NCBI GenBank assembly: GCA_028284125.1
Contig: JANQSI010000008.1
Coordinates: forward strand, 310,001 to 374,000
Direction: 5' to 3'
Length of the DNA: 64,000 bases
DNA from: Cyclobacteriaceae bacterium
Lineage (GTDB): Bacteria; Bacteroidota; Bacteroidia; Cytophagales; Cyclobacteriaceae
A program made the position numbers and the translations under genes. Of the stretch, positions 46,511 to 56,611 are shown one piece after another. The first letter of the stretch is position 1. Every line of letters starts with the position of its first letter. The notes under the pieces are model-generated. The model searched no databases. It was not told the origin of the DNA and was given only the letters and a program-made list of their open reading frames with translations.

Positions 46511-47707
46511 ATGAGTGAAGAAAAGCGAAATTTTGTAGATGAGTTTGAATCTCCGGATCATTACCAGTTGGACGATCTTTTGACGGAAGAGCACAAATTG
46601 ATTCGCTCCTCCATGAGAGATTTTGTGAAAAAGGAAATCACGCCATTCATTGAGGGATGGGCGGAGAAGAATCATTTTCCCACAGAGATTGTCAAAAAGT
46701 TTGGTGAGGTTGGGGCATTTGGCCCGACTGTACCGCTGGAATATGGTGGCGGTGGATTGGACTATATTTCTTATGGCCTTATCATGCAAGAGATTGAAAG
46801 AGGAGACTCAGGAATGAGATCAACCGCATCTGTTCAGGGCTCATTGGTGATGTATCCAATTTACGCTTACGGCTCTGAGGAGCAAAAGAAAAAGTATTTA
46901 CCAAAATTGGGTTCGGGAGAATGGCTCGGTTGTTTTGGACTGACCGAACCAAATCACGGTTCGAATCCAAGTGGAATGGAAACACATTTTGAGGATAAGG
47001 GAGATCATTACCTTTTGAATGGAGCTAAAATGTGGATTTCAAATTCTCCACATGCGGATGTTGCTGTTGTTTGGGCAAAAAATGAGGAAGGAAGAATCCA
47101 CGGTTTAATTGTTGAAAGAGGAATGGAGGGGTTTACTACACCAGAGACACACGGAAAATGGTCTTTGCGAGCTTCTTGTACTGGAGAATTGGTTTTCAGT
47201 GATGTTAAAGTTCCAAAGGAGAATCTGCTTCCAGGAAAAAATGGGCTTGGTGCACCAATGGGATGTCTTGACAAGGCGAGATACGGTATTGCCTGGGGAG
47301 CAATTGGTGCTGCAATGGATTGTTATGATTCTGCAAGGAGATATGCGTTGGAAAGAATCCAATTTGATAAACCAATTGCGTCTTTTCAGTTAGTTCAAAA
47401 GAAACTAGCAGAAATGCTTACTGAAATCACCAAAGCTCAATTGCTTAACTGGAAGCTTGGTAAAATGATGGATGAAGGTAAAGCGACAACTGCTCAGATC
47501 TCAACTGCAAAACGAAATGGGGTAGAGGTTGCCTTGAATATAGCTCGGGAGGCTCGTCAAATACATGGTGGAATGGGGATTACCGGAGAGTATCCAATGA
47601 TGCGTCATATGATGAATTTGGAATCAGTGGTTACTTACGAAGGAACACACGATATACACTTGCTGATCTTGGGAGCTGAGATAACTGGTATTCCTGCCTT
47701 TAAATAG
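46511..47707 (+). CDS. gcdH: Glutaryl-CoA dehydrogenase-type acyl-CoA dehydrogenase
   Basis: The 398-residue flavoenzyme has acyl-CoA dehydrogenase segments CFGLTEPNHGSNPSGMET, GAKMWISNSPHADVAVVWAK and QIHGGMGITGEY. The catalytic base is Glu377 in TYEGTHDIH, and the following LLILGAEITGIPAF matches glutaryl-CoA dehydrogenases rather than short-chain types. It would oxidise and decarboxylate glutaryl-CoA to crotonyl-CoA in lysine/tryptophan breakdown. The last 8 bp overlap the end of the purine nucleoside phosphorylase gene. Confidence 0.88.
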   Translation: MSEEKRNFVDEFESPDHYQLDDLLTEEHKLIRSSMRDFVKKEITPFIEGWAEKNHFPTEIVKKFGEVGAFGPTVPLEYGGGGLDYISYGLIMQEIERGDSGMRSTASVQGSLVMYPIYAYGSEEQKKKYLPKLGSGEWLGCFGLTEPNHGSNPSGMETHFEDKGDHYLLNGAKMWISNSPHADVAVVWAKNEEGRIHGLIVERGMEGFTTPETHGKWSLRASCTGELVFSDVKVPKENLLPGKNGLGAPMGCLDKARYGIAWGAIGAAMDCYDSARRYALERIQFDKPIASFQLVQKKLAEMLTEITKAQLLNWKLGKMMDEGKATTAQISTAKRNGVEVALNIAREARQIHGGMGITGEYPMMRHMMNLESVVTYEGTHDIHLLILGAEITGIPAFK

Positions 47708-48518
47708 TCTTCATCAGTTCTTTAAAAAGAACCACAAGATTCTTTTCCGCTTTCATTGCTGTTGCGATAATATCATCAATGTTAATTGGCTGAAGATTAT
47801 CAGGATCGCAATCGTCAGTAAGTACTGAAATAGCGGCTACTGGAAGATTCATTTGATTAGCAGCTATCACTTCAGGAACTGTGGACATTCCAACAACATC
47901 AGCTCCGATCTGTCTTAGGTATCTATACTCAGCTTTTGTCTCCAAATTCGGTCCGGCTACAGAAACATAGATTCCTTTGTTGAGTGTAATGTTTTGATCT
48001 TCGGCTATTTTCAGTAATTGATTATTCAAGTTGCTATCGTATGGCTCGCTCATGTCGGTGAAAATGGCACCAAATGCAGAAGCTTCTGTACCTCTTAGCG
48101 GACTATCTGGTTGCAAATTGATGTGGTCTTCGATCAGCATTAATTCTCCCTTATTCCAATTCAAATTCATGGATCCACCTGCATTGGAGATCAACAGCTT
48201 TTCTATACCTATTTCTTTTAATACTCTAACCGGAAAAACTACCTCGGACATGGAATAGCCTTCATAGTAGTGAAACCTTCCCTGCATGGCAATGATGGAT
48301 TTGTCTTCCAATTTTCCGTATATCAATTTTCCTTTGTGAAATTCTACAGTTGCTATTGGGAAATGAGGTATTTCTGAATATTCAATTTCTGTCTCGACTT
48401 CAATTTCATTCACAAGCGCGCCAAGCCCAGTACCTAAAATGATCCCTGCATCAGCTGTTTTGAAGCCCTTATTGGTAAGAAAATTTGCTGTTTCTTTTAC
48501 TTTATCTATGAGTTGCAT
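47700..48518 (-). CDS. Purine-nucleoside phosphorylase (PNP-I, trimeric type)
   Basis: The start at 48518 (MQLIDKVKETANFL) avoids overlap with the aminotransferase gene and gives 272 residues. PNP-I segments are IILGTGLGALVNEI, MQGRFHYYEGYSM (phosphate/substrate site), NAGGSMN, SVAGPNLETKAEYRYLRQIGADVVGMSTVPEV (purine site Glu) and VLTDDCDPDNLQP. It cleaves inosine and guanosine to base and ribose 1-phosphate. It lies 29 bp downstream of the aminotransferase gene. Confidence 0.93.
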   Translation of the reverse strand: MQLIDKVKETANFLTNKGFKTADAGIILGTGLGALVNEIEVETEIEYSEIPHFPIATVEFHKGKLIYGKLEDKSIIAMQGRFHYYEGYSMSEVVFPVRVLKEIGIEKLLISNAGGSMNLNWNKGELMLIEDHINLQPDSPLRGTEASAFGAIFTDMSEPYDSNLNNQLLKIAEDQNITLNKGIYVSVAGPNLETKAEYRYLRQIGADVVGMSTVPEVIAANQMNLPVAAISVLTDDCDPDNLQPINIDDIIATAMKAEKNLVVLFKELMKTI

Positions 48519-48547
48519 TGTTAGTTTTTTGTGTGGATAGCCTTGAA

Positions 48548-49726
48548 TCAACCGATTGCCTGCAAAATGAGTTCGCAAGAGTTCTTAATTTCTTCATGAC
48601 TAATGGTTAAGGGAGGTGCGATTCGCATCGAAGAGTTATCAAACAAAAACCAGTCGGTAATTACACCTAATTCAATTCCTCTGTCAATGATGGGTTTCAG
48701 AACTTCATAAGATTCAAATTGGACGGCCATCATGAGACCTTGGCTTCTAATCTCTTTGATTTTTGGATGTTGCAGTTGGGCATGAAATAGTCTTTCTTTT
48801 TCTGGCACTCCATCAATTAAATCACTTTCTTTTATTACTTGAATAGTAGCGAGTGCCGCCGCGGAGGAGACAGGATGTCCTCCGAAGGTTGTTATGTGAC
48901 CTAAAACGGGATTGTTCGTGAGGATATTGGTGATCTCTTTATCTGAAATGAAACAACTGATGGGCATTCCACCACCCATTCCTTTGGCGCTGAGCAGTAT
49001 ATCTGGTGCAATTCCGTAATGTTCGAACGCCCAGAATTTTCCGGTCCGACCAAATCCACATTGGATTTCATCGAAGATCAACAAAGTTCCTGTTTGATCA
49101 CACTGCTCCCTTAATTTTTTAAAATATTCAGAATTAGTGGTCCTGACACCTGCTTCACCTTGCACAGTCTCGATGATAAAAGCAGCCGTTTGATTGGTGA
49201 TATTATGGAGATCATTGATTTCTCCAAAATTCACGTGCCGAATTTCAGGAAGGAGGGGCCTGAAATTTCTTTTTAGGTCTTCATTTCCAGTGACAGAAAG
49301 TGCACCATGAGAAGATCCATGATAAGCATTGATACACGAAATAATTTCACGTCGACCAGTGTATCTTTTAGCTAATTTCAGAGCTCCTTCAACTGCTTCA
49401 CTACCAGAATTCAGGAGATAAACAGAATTTAGTTTTTCGGGTAAAGTGGAACAAAGGGCTTCCGCCAATTTTACTTGAGGGCTTTGAACATATTCACCGT
49501 ATACCATCACATGAAGGTGCTCGTCCACTTGTTTTTTGATGGCATCAACAACTTTTGGATGACGATGGCCTATGTTTGAAACGCCTATACCTGAAATAAG
49601 GTCAATGTATTTTTTTCCAGAATGGTCGGTCAGATAAATCCCTTCAGCAGAAGCTATTTCTAACATCAAAGGCGAGTCTGATGTTTGAGATAAATGATTG
49701 AGAAATAGCTGTCTGTTGGATATCAT
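48548..49726 (-). CDS. Class III (PLP-dependent) aminotransferase, acetylornithine/4-aminobutyrate-like
   Basis: The start at 49726 (MISNRQLFLNHLSQ) gives 392 residues. Class III segments include YIDLISGIGVSNIGHRHPKV, LLNSGSEAVEGALKLA, SCINAYHGSSHGALS, IIETVQGEAGV, LIFDEIQCGFGRTG, LLSAKGMGGGMPIS (PLP Lys) and TFGGHPVSSAAALA. Donor and acceptor cannot be assigned; no arg or GABA genes lie nearby. The downstream neighbour is purine nucleoside phosphorylase and the upstream neighbour is the split transketolase. Confidence 0.9.
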   Translation of the reverse strand: MISNRQLFLNHLSQTSDSPLMLEIASAEGIYLTDHSGKKYIDLISGIGVSNIGHRHPKVVDAIKKQVDEHLHVMVYGEYVQSPQVKLAEALCSTLPEKLNSVYLLNSGSEAVEGALKLAKRYTGRREIISCINAYHGSSHGALSVTGNEDLKRNFRPLLPEIRHVNFGEINDLHNITNQTAAFIIETVQGEAGVRTTNSEYFKKLREQCDQTGTLLIFDEIQCGFGRTGKFWAFEHYGIAPDILLSAKGMGGGMPISCFISDKEITNILTNNPVLGHITTFGGHPVSSAAALATIQVIKESDLIDGVPEKERLFHAQLQHPKIKEIRSQGLMMAVQFESYEVLKPIIDRGIELGVITDWFLFDNSSMRIAPPLTISHEEIKNSCELILQAIG

Positions 49727-49777
49727 TTCGCAAAAATGCAACAGCTCGGCTTTTCAAAATGATTTTAAGCAGAATAT

Positions 49778-50731
49778 CTATTGTTTACGGCTGATCGCTT
49801 TTTTTGCTTTTTCTACAATATCATTTACTCCAAGCCCGTATTTATCCAGCAATTCTTCGGGTTTTCCACTTTCTCCGAACTGATCGTTGACAGCCACGAA
49901 TTCCTGAGGAACAAGGTGATTGGTCACAATGGTTTGCGCGATACTTTCTCCGAGACCACCAGCAACTTGGTGCTCTTCAGCCGAAACAGCACATCCGGTT
50001 TTGGAAATGGATTTGAGGATCGCCTCTTCATCCAATGGTTTGATCGTATGAATATTAATCACTTCGGCAGAAATGCCTTGTTCTGCTAGAACTGCCTCAG
50101 CTTCGATGGCCTTCCAAACCATGTGTCCGGTGGCAAAAATCGAAACATCACTTCCTTCGATCAGTGTGATCGCCTTACCGATTTCAAAGGGCTGATCTTC
50201 CATAAACATTGGCCATCCAGGTCTGCCAAATCTCAAGTAGACAGGACCATGATGCTCTGCTATTGCAATAGTTGCAGCTTTTGTCTGGTAATAATCGCAA
50301 GGATTTATCACTATGAAATTTGGAAGCATTTTGGTCATTCCAATGTCTTCTAATACCTGATGCGTAGCGCCATCTTCTCCAAGCGTAAGTCCGGCATGTG
50401 AGGCACATACCTTCACATTTTTCTCCGAGTAGGCGATGGACTGTCTCAATTGATCGTAGACTCGACTGGTTGAGAAATTGGCAAATGTTCCAGTAAAAGG
50501 AATTTTTCCAGCAGTTGCCAAACCTGCGGCTATCCCCATCATATTAGCTTCAGCTATTCCTGTTTGGAAAAAACGTTCAGGGAATTCTTTTTGAAAAGCG
50601 CCCATTTTTAATGATCCAATTAGATCTGCACAAAGTCCCACAACATTGGGATTTGATCTGCCTAATTCCAGAAGACCATCACCAAAACCTGATCGTGTAT
50701 CTTTTTTTTCTGTATAGGTAAGTTTTGTCAT
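49778..50731 (-). CDS. Transketolase, C-terminal subunit
   Basis: The 317-residue polypeptide holds the pyrimidine-binding and C-terminal transketolase domains: TRSGFGDGLLELGR, ERFFQTGIAEANMMGIAAGLA, CASHAGLTLGEDGATHQ, VYLRFGRPGWPMF, VINIHTIKPLD and AEEHQVAGGLGESIAQ. It needs the N-terminal subunit encoded 1 bp upstream to form active enzyme with thiamine diphosphate. Split transketolases are common in archaea and many bacteria, so this is a normal arrangement and not a frameshift. Confidence 0.93.
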   Translation of the reverse strand: MTKLTYTEKKDTRSGFGDGLLELGRSNPNVVGLCADLIGSLKMGAFQKEFPERFFQTGIAEANMMGIAAGLATAGKIPFTGTFANFSTSRVYDQLRQSIAYSEKNVKVCASHAGLTLGEDGATHQVLEDIGMTKMLPNFIVINPCDYYQTKAATIAIAEHHGPVYLRFGRPGWPMFMEDQPFEIGKAITLIEGSDVSIFATGHMVWKAIEAEAVLAEQGISAEVINIHTIKPLDEEAILKSISKTGCAVSAEEHQVAGGLGESIAQTIVTNHLVPQEFVAVNDQFGESGKPEELLDKYGLGVNDIVEKAKKAISRKQ

Positions 50732-50732
50732 T

Positions 50733-51578
50733 TTAATAGTCTCCTAACGTTTCTTCTAATTGACCCAATGCATCTTCTAGCTGCTCATCGTTCGGTGCAA
50801 CCCCGTGCCATTTGTGCGTTCCTTCCATAAAGTCAACGCCTTTGCCCATTTCTGTCTTCATTAAAATGAGCACTGGTTTTCCATTCCCACTTTTTGATTT
50901 TGCCTCCTCAAGGGTACCAATCAATTCTTCCAGGTTGTTGCCATCACATGAGAGCACTTCCCAGCCAAAGGATTGATATTTTTTTTCTAAATCTCCAAGC
51001 GAGTTGACATCATCGGTTCTTCCATCAATTTGTTGGCCGTTGTAATCGATGGTGGCTATCAGATTGTCAATTTTATTGTGAGCGGCAAACATTGCGGCCT
51101 CCCAAATTTGACCTTCTTGTTGTTCACCATCTCCCATTAGAACATAAACAAGCTTGTCATCTCCATTGATTTTTTTGGCCAATGCCACGCCGGATGCCAC
51201 TGAAAGTCCTTGGCCTAAAGATCCTGAAGCAATCCGAACTCCTGGGAGACCTTCTTCAGTGGCCGGATGTCCTTGAAGACGCGATCCGATTTTTCGGAAC
51301 GTATTTAGCTCGTCTACCTCAAAAAAACCAGCCCTGGCCAATGTGCTATAGAAAACAGGTGAGATGTGTCCGTTTGATAGAAAAAACATGTCTTCACCTT
51401 TTCCATCCATATTGAAAGAAGTGTCATAAGACATTGCGTGGTTGTACAAGGAAACAAAGTACTCTGTACATCCCAGAGATCCTCCGGGATGACCGGAATT
51501 AACGGCATGTACCATTCGAACGATATCCCTTCTTACCTGAGAACAAATTTTTTGGAGGCTATCAAGGTCGGCTTGCAT
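50733..51578 (-). CDS. Transketolase, N-terminal (thiamine diphosphate-binding) subunit
   Basis: The 281-residue subunit carries NSGHPGGSLGCTE, LSNGHISPVFY, GSLGQGLSVASGVALA and the ThDP/Mg2+ motif from GDGEQQEGQIWEAAM to IDYNGQQIDG. Its stop is 1 bp before the C-terminal subunit start, so both are made from one mRNA. The pair transfers two-carbon units in the pentose phosphate pathway. A -7 box lies 26 nt upstream of the start. Confidence 0.93.
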   Translation of the reverse strand: MQADLDSLQKICSQVRRDIVRMVHAVNSGHPGGSLGCTEYFVSLYNHAMSYDTSFNMDGKGEDMFFLSNGHISPVFYSTLARAGFFEVDELNTFRKIGSRLQGHPATEEGLPGVRIASGSLGQGLSVASGVALAKKINGDDKLVYVLMGDGEQQEGQIWEAAMFAAHNKIDNLIATIDYNGQQIDGRTDDVNSLGDLEKKYQSFGWEVLSCDGNNLEELIGTLEEAKSKSGNGKPVLILMKTEMGKGVDFMEGTHKWHGVAPNDEQLEDALGQLEETLGDY

Positions 51579-51603
51579 TGAGGTTGATGTTTTGGCGAAA
51601 ATG

Positions 51604-51611
51604 CAAATCTA
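51604..51611 (-). promoter_or_regulatory. -7 box for the split transketolase operon (TAGATTTG)
   Basis: TAGATTTG on the minus strand matches TAnnTTTG. The inferred start near 51597 gives a short leader of about 19 nt before the N-subunit ATG at 51578. The divergent SusC gene lies 200 bp away, and no clear -7 box was found for it. Confidence 0.5.
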
Positions 51612-51777
51612 TGTTTATCTGAGGAAAAGATTTCCCCTAGTTATCCACATGTCGTCCGCTACGAAAAAAGTGAATTCAAGGTTCGTTAGAAACAGGTATA
51701 CACGTAATCTACAGGTATTGACCATGTGTAGGAGTACAATTTATCCTTGAGGCTTTTATAACCAAAAATGTTAAAGT

Positions 51778-54700
51778 ATGAGAAAGGATTTACTATTTAG
51801 TATTCTTCTCCTCTTTGTGTCGATTACAATTATGGCACAAACGAGGACGGTCTCTGGGAAAGTTGTGGACGACACAGGCGATGGCCTTCCTGGGGTAAAT
51901 GTTGTGATTAAAGGAACAACCAATGGAACAACAACTGATCTTGACGGCAATTTCAGTTTAAGCGTAGATCAAGGTGCGGTTCTAGTTTTCACTTCTATTG
52001 GTTTTGATGAACAGGAAATAACAGTGGGGTCGAGGACAGTCATCAATGTCACTTTAGGTGTAGATGTGACTGAATTGTCTGAAGTCGTTGTTACAGCCTT
52101 AGGTGTTGAAAGATCCGAAAAAGCGCTTGGATATGCTGTTCAGAAAGTTGGAACGGAGGAAATGGTCAATTCGGGTGCAGTCAATGCTGTAGACGCATTA
52201 GTCGGAAAAGCTGCTGGAATCCAGGTGACAAGATCTTCAGGCTCAGCAGGCGGTGGTTCTCGAATTGTTTTGAGAGGCGTAACTTCTATTATTGGAAATA
52301 ACCAGCCAATTATAGTTATCGATGGAGTAAGAACGAATAATGAAACCATTTCTGGTACGGAAGCTAACACTGCTGGAACTGCTCAGTCTAATAGGTTAAT
52401 GGACTTGAATGTAAATGACATTGAGAATGTGAGTGTGTTAAAAGGTGCGGCTGCCACCGCACTTTATGGGACGGCTGGATCAACTGGAGTAATTGTAATC
52501 ACTACGAAGAAGGGGAGCAAAGGCTCTGGGTTACGAGTGAATTTCAGCTCTCAGGTGGCTTTTGATCAAGTGACTTCTTCTCCAGAATTACAAACGATAT
52601 ATGCTCAAGGAACAGGAGGAGAAATAAGAGATCCTTCTACTGGAGCTTCCGGGTCATGGGGTCCGAGAATTTCCAGTTTACAGCGTTCATTAGATCCTAA
52701 CCACCCGGAAGCACCAACAAGTGCCAATGCGTGGGATGCAGATGGAAACTATAAATGGGATAAGAATGGATTCTTAGTGACTTCAGGAGGTTCAGGTCCT
52801 GCGGAAGCCTACGACAATCTTGGTGATTTCTATAACACTGGTGTTACCCATACCAACTCCTTAAGCATTTCAGGAGGAAATGATGTAGCAACGTTTAGAT
52901 TTTCTGCTTCCAATCATGATCAAAAAGGAATTATTCCTAATGAAGAGTATCTAAGAAAGACGGCAAGTATTGCTACTACGCTCCAGGCTACAGAAGCACT
53001 TTCTTTTTCTGCTACGATCAACTACACTAGAAATGATCATGTCAGAATACAACAAGGATCGAATACTTCAGGACTGTTGCTGGGGTTGTATCGAACTCCG
53101 GTCTCATTTGACAACTCAAACGGTTTTGGAAATGATGCCTACAATGAACCTTCGTCTTACATCTTTCCTGATGGACAACAAAGAAACTATCGCGGTGGTG
53201 GCGGGTACGACAACCCTTATTGGGTAGTTAACAACTCACTCAGGTTTGAAACGGTACATAGAACATTTGGTAGCTTCCAGGCTAACTACAAAGTGAGCGA
53301 TTGGGTCAATCTTGGAATGAATTTGGGTACTGATATCACAAATGATGATAGAAAGCAGAATTTTGAGATTAACTCCAGAACAAATCCAAATGGTACAATC
53401 ATACTAGACGAGTATGTGACTCGCCAGACAGACTTTTATTTGAATCTATCGGGTGCTGGTGAACTGAATGATGATTTTTCATTGAGCTACTTGGCTGGTT
53501 TGAACTTGTTTAGTTATAATCGGCATAACACATATACACAAGGAGATGGTTTGGTATTTGCAGGCTTTTTAGATATTTCCAACACTACCTCTATCAGTGC
53601 TGCTGAAGATGATACCAGATATCGAACCTTAGGTATATTTGGTCAGGTCGAAACAAGCTGGCGAAATACGGCTTTCTTGACTTTAACAGCACGTCAAGAT
53701 TATGATTCACGATTAGTGAATCCTCAGAATTTCGATGCTGCTTCCGCTGGATTCTTCTACCCATCTGTTTCTACTGCATTGGTATTCACCGAGTTAATGC
53801 CGCAAAATGACGTATTAACATTTGGTAAAGCCAGGTTTTCATGGGCCCAGGTTGGAGCACCTCCTCCGCAAGCTTACAGCACCTCCTCTGTTTATGAAAA
53901 CACTGCCAACATTGGTGATGGATGGGGAACAACCATTCCATGGCCAATCAATGGCGTAACTTCATTCGAATTGGATGATCGACTTGGGAATCCAGGTTTG
54001 ACTCCTGAGTTGACAACACAAATAGAAGTTGGATTGGATCTGAGATTATTCAATGGGAGAGTAGGACTTGATATTGCATACTTTAATCAGAAAACAGAGG
54101 ATGCTATTCTACCTGCCTCTGTAGCTCCTGAATCTGGTTACACAAGTGCTTGGTTGAATGCAGGACAGTTATCCGGGAATGGTATGGAAATCACATTGAA
54201 CGCAAACCCTGTGCAAACTGGTAATTTTAATTGGGAGACTCAGGTGAATTGGTCTCGAAATGAAATAATTGTTGATGCTTTGGCACCTGGTATTGAGAGT
54301 GTCTTCCTGGCAGGATTTGCTAGTGCCGGATCTTATGCGATCGTTGGTCTACCCTATGGAGGTATAAGAGGGGGAGCTTACTTGAGAGAAGGCGCTGATA
54401 CCCATCCTGATGATGATTTATCTATTCCGTCCGGACAAATTGTAATCAACGATGATCCTAATGATGATGAATATGGGTATCAGGATTTAGATCCCATTCA
54501 AAGAGCGATTGGTAATCCAAATCCTGATTTCATTTTGGGTTGGAGAAACAACATATCATACAAAAACTTTTCGTTTGGATTCTTACTTGATTGGAGACAA
54601 GGAGGAGACATGTGGAATGGTACTGCATGGGCATTGTCGTTTTTTGGAAGATCCCAGTTAACAGCTGATACCAGGGAAGAAACACCATTTGCGATACCGG

Positions 54701-55053
54701 GTGTTCTTTCCGATGGCTCTCCAAACAACATTGAGATTGTTAGAGATCAAGATTATTGGACATCTGATTTGGGAGGATTTGGAGATGCCGGTGAAGCATT
54801 TGTTCAAGATGGTGGCTGGATAAGGTTAAGAGAGCTTAATGTCAATTATCAGTTACCAGGAGATTGGTTTGCAAACAACATCATTAGAAATGCAACCATT
54901 GGATTTGTAGGAAGAAACTTATGGTACGATTGGGCATACGATGGTGTTGATCCTGAAACCAGTTTGACTGGAACGGGAAATGGACAAGGGTTTGATTACT
55001 TCAATAACCCTTCAACTAAGACTTTCATGTTTAAGTTATCTGTAAACTTTTAA
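51778..55053 (+). CDS. SusC/RagA-family TonB-dependent outer-membrane transporter
   Basis: The 1091-residue protein has a signal peptide (ending IMAQ) and a carboxypeptidase-regulatory-like domain at about 22-107 (SGKVVDDTGDGLPGVNVVI). TELSEVVVTALGVERSEKAL follows and carries the TonB box and the conserved link. The plug lies at about 115-225 (LVGKAAGIQVTRSSG, PIIVIDGVR, VLKGAAATALYGTAGSTGVI), then a 22-strand barrel ending TKTFMFKLSVNF. It forms the importer with the SusD-like protein encoded 11 bp downstream. The substrate may be a peptide or a glycan; the neighbouring peptidase favours peptides weakly. Confidence 0.95.
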   Translation: MRKDLLFSILLLFVSITIMAQTRTVSGKVVDDTGDGLPGVNVVIKGTTNGTTTDLDGNFSLSVDQGAVLVFTSIGFDEQEITVGSRTVINVTLGVDVTELSEVVVTALGVERSEKALGYAVQKVGTEEMVNSGAVNAVDALVGKAAGIQVTRSSGSAGGGSRIVLRGVTSIIGNNQPIIVIDGVRTNNETISGTEANTAGTAQSNRLMDLNVNDIENVSVLKGAAATALYGTAGSTGVIVITTKKGSKGSGLRVNFSSQVAFDQVTSSPELQTIYAQGTGGEIRDPSTGASGSWGPRISSLQRSLDPNHPEAPTSANAWDADGNYKWDKNGFLVTSGGSGPAEAYDNLGDFYNTGVTHTNSLSISGGNDVATFRFSASNHDQKGIIPNEEYLRKTASIATTLQATEALSFSATINYTRNDHVRIQQGSNTSGLLLGLYRTPVSFDNSNGFGNDAYNEPSSYIFPDGQQRNYRGGGGYDNPYWVVNNSLRFETVHRTFGSFQANYKVSDWVNLGMNLGTDITNDDRKQNFEINSRTNPNGTIILDEYVTRQTDFYLNLSGAGELNDDFSLSYLAGLNLFSYNRHNTYTQGDGLVFAGFLDISNTTSISAAEDDTRYRTLGIFGQVETSWRNTAFLTLTARQDYDSRLVNPQNFDAASAGFFYPSVSTALVFTELMPQNDVLTFGKARFSWAQVGAPPPQAYSTSSVYENTANIGDGWGTTIPWPINGVTSFELDDRLGNPGLTPELTTQIEVGLDLRLFNGRVGLDIAYFNQKTEDAILPASVAPESGYTSAWLNAGQLSGNGMEITLNANPVQTGNFNWETQVNWSRNEIIVDALAPGIESVFLAGFASAGSYAIVGLPYGGIRGGAYLREGADTHPDDDLSIPSGQIVINDDPNDDEYGYQDLDPIQRAIGNPNPDFILGWRNNISYKNFSFGFLLDWRQGGDMWNGTAWALSFFGRSQLTADTREETPFAIPGVLSDGSPNNIEIVRDQDYWTSDLGGFGDAGEAFVQDGGWIRLRELNVNYQLPGDWFANNIIRNATIGFVGRNLWYDWAYDGVDPETSLTGTGNGQGFDYFNNPSTKTFMFKLSVNF

Positions 55054-55064
55054 TAATAAGTGAA

Positions 55065-56411
55065 ATGAAATTTATGAAAATAAAATCTGCACCTCTCATG
55101 GTATTGGCACTATTAGCTTTATCGTGTGAAGACTTTATTGGTGGGGACTTAAATGCAGATCCAAATAAACCGTTAGATGTGCCTATTACCGGACAATTGG
55201 GGCAAGTTCAGATCCAGCTTGCGGATGTTTATGGTGGCTCCTTTTCTCGATTTAACTGCATGTTTGTGCAGCAAGTAGAAGGTGTGGAAAGACAGTGGTC
55301 ATCTTTCAATAGCTATGGCATTGCTCCGACTAGATTTGATGCTGCTTGGGAGGACCTTTATGAAAACGTATTTATTGAATTGAAAACAATTAAATCTGTT
55401 TCTGAAGAAAATGGATATAATCATTATTTGGGTGTAGCCAAAGTTTTGGAAGCAACAGCTTTGATGATGGCAACAGATGTTTGGGGAGATATCCCTTACA
55501 CTGAAGCCATTCAAGGTGCCGATAACTTCAATCCAATATATGATGATCAAACGGCTGTATTATACCCAATGGTAAATACATTGTTGACTGAAGCTTTGAC
55601 TTTGTTTGCTGGAACGTCCGGACCTATCGTTCCGGGGAGTGAGGACTTGTATTATGGAGGAACAATTGACAATTGGGAAAAGGCTGCAAATGGCCTTTTA
55701 GCTCGCTATTATCTTCATTTGGGTGATTACAATATGGCACTATCCAGGGCTCAGCAATCATTTACAAGTCGTGCGGACAACATGGGTTATCAATATGGTG
55801 CTGATCCAGCATCTGCGCCGTGGTATAGGTTCAATAATGGAAGAGAAGGGGATATAGAGTTTCACCCAACGATGAAAGGAATTATGGAAGGATTGAATGA
55901 TACCACCAGGTTAAGTGTGATGGATCATATCTTTACCATTAATGGTGATACTCCACATCCTTATTTTATTGCTGCTCAAAAGCAAGATCTAATTACGTAC
56001 AGAGAAGTACAGTTTATCATTGCTGAGAGCGAGTTTAACCTTAGTGGAAATTCTTCAGTTGCTCAAACGGCCTATTTGAATGGAATAGAAGCTTCTTTCC
56101 AGGAATTGGGATTTGACGCAGCTGGTTCAGAATATACTGCTTATGTTGGTCAAGCTTCTGTTGATCCTGTTTCTGGATTTGATTTGGACAGAATCATGAC
56201 GCAGAAATACATTGCTATGTTTGCTCAACCTGAAACATGGAGTGATTGGAGAAGAACCGGTATTCCTGCTCTCTCACCAGTTTCTGGTACGGCGATTCCT
56301 ACCAATTGGGATTATTCCTTGAATTCCTACTTGTTTAACTCAAATTCACCTGAACAAATGACGGCACCTGCATCTCTTCTTCGAGGTGTGGACTGGCTAA
56401 GTAACTGGTGA
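55065..56411 (+). CDS. SusD/RagB-family substrate-binding lipoprotein
   Basis: The 448-residue protein has a lipobox LALLALSC with Cys at about residue 21. Helical TPR-like segments typical of SusD follow, with a conserved start (DFIGGDLNADPNKP) and an IMTQKYIAMFAQPETWSDW C-terminal segment seen in SusD_2-type proteins. It caps the SusC barrel on the cell surface and hands over the ligand. It is followed by a clear terminator, so susC-susD form a two-gene unit. Confidence 0.93.
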   Translation: MKFMKIKSAPLMVLALLALSCEDFIGGDLNADPNKPLDVPITGQLGQVQIQLADVYGGSFSRFNCMFVQQVEGVERQWSSFNSYGIAPTRFDAAWEDLYENVFIELKTIKSVSEENGYNHYLGVAKVLEATALMMATDVWGDIPYTEAIQGADNFNPIYDDQTAVLYPMVNTLLTEALTLFAGTSGPIVPGSEDLYYGGTIDNWEKAANGLLARYYLHLGDYNMALSRAQQSFTSRADNMGYQYGADPASAPWYRFNNGREGDIEFHPTMKGIMEGLNDTTRLSVMDHIFTINGDTPHPYFIAAQKQDLITYREVQFIIAESEFNLSGNSSVAQTAYLNGIEASFQELGFDAAGSEYTAYVGQASVDPVSGFDLDRIMTQKYIAMFAQPETWSDWRRTGIPALSPVSGTAIPTNWDYSLNSYLFNSNSPEQMTAPASLLRGVDWLSNW

Positions 56412-56461
56412 TAGCTATTTGATTTACAGAACAAGAATTTATCTGTTCTATTATGCCAAAG

Positions 56462-56490
56462 CCATCTGCATTTAAGCAGGTGGTTTTTTT
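56462..56490 (+). terminator. Intrinsic terminator after susD
   Basis: CCATCTGC (56462-56469) pairs with GCAGGTGG (56476-56483), with one G-T pair, around ATTTAA and is followed by TTTTTTT (56484-56490). This is a textbook rho-independent terminator and separates the SusCD unit from the M28 peptidase gene. Confidence 0.85.
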
Positions 56491-56611
56491 GTTATATGAG
56501 ATTAACATTTTAAGATTTGACTTGTCCTCATTTTGACACCACCTATATCTACTGCCCACCTATTGAGGAAATGATCTTTGTCGCTACTCGATAATGGATT
56601 AATTTCCGGCC

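Noticed and set aside
49778-51578. Two half-length transketolase genes as a possible frameshift
   Set aside because: Each half ends and begins at natural domain limits with a 1-bp gap and its own start codon. Split transketolase is a known arrangement.
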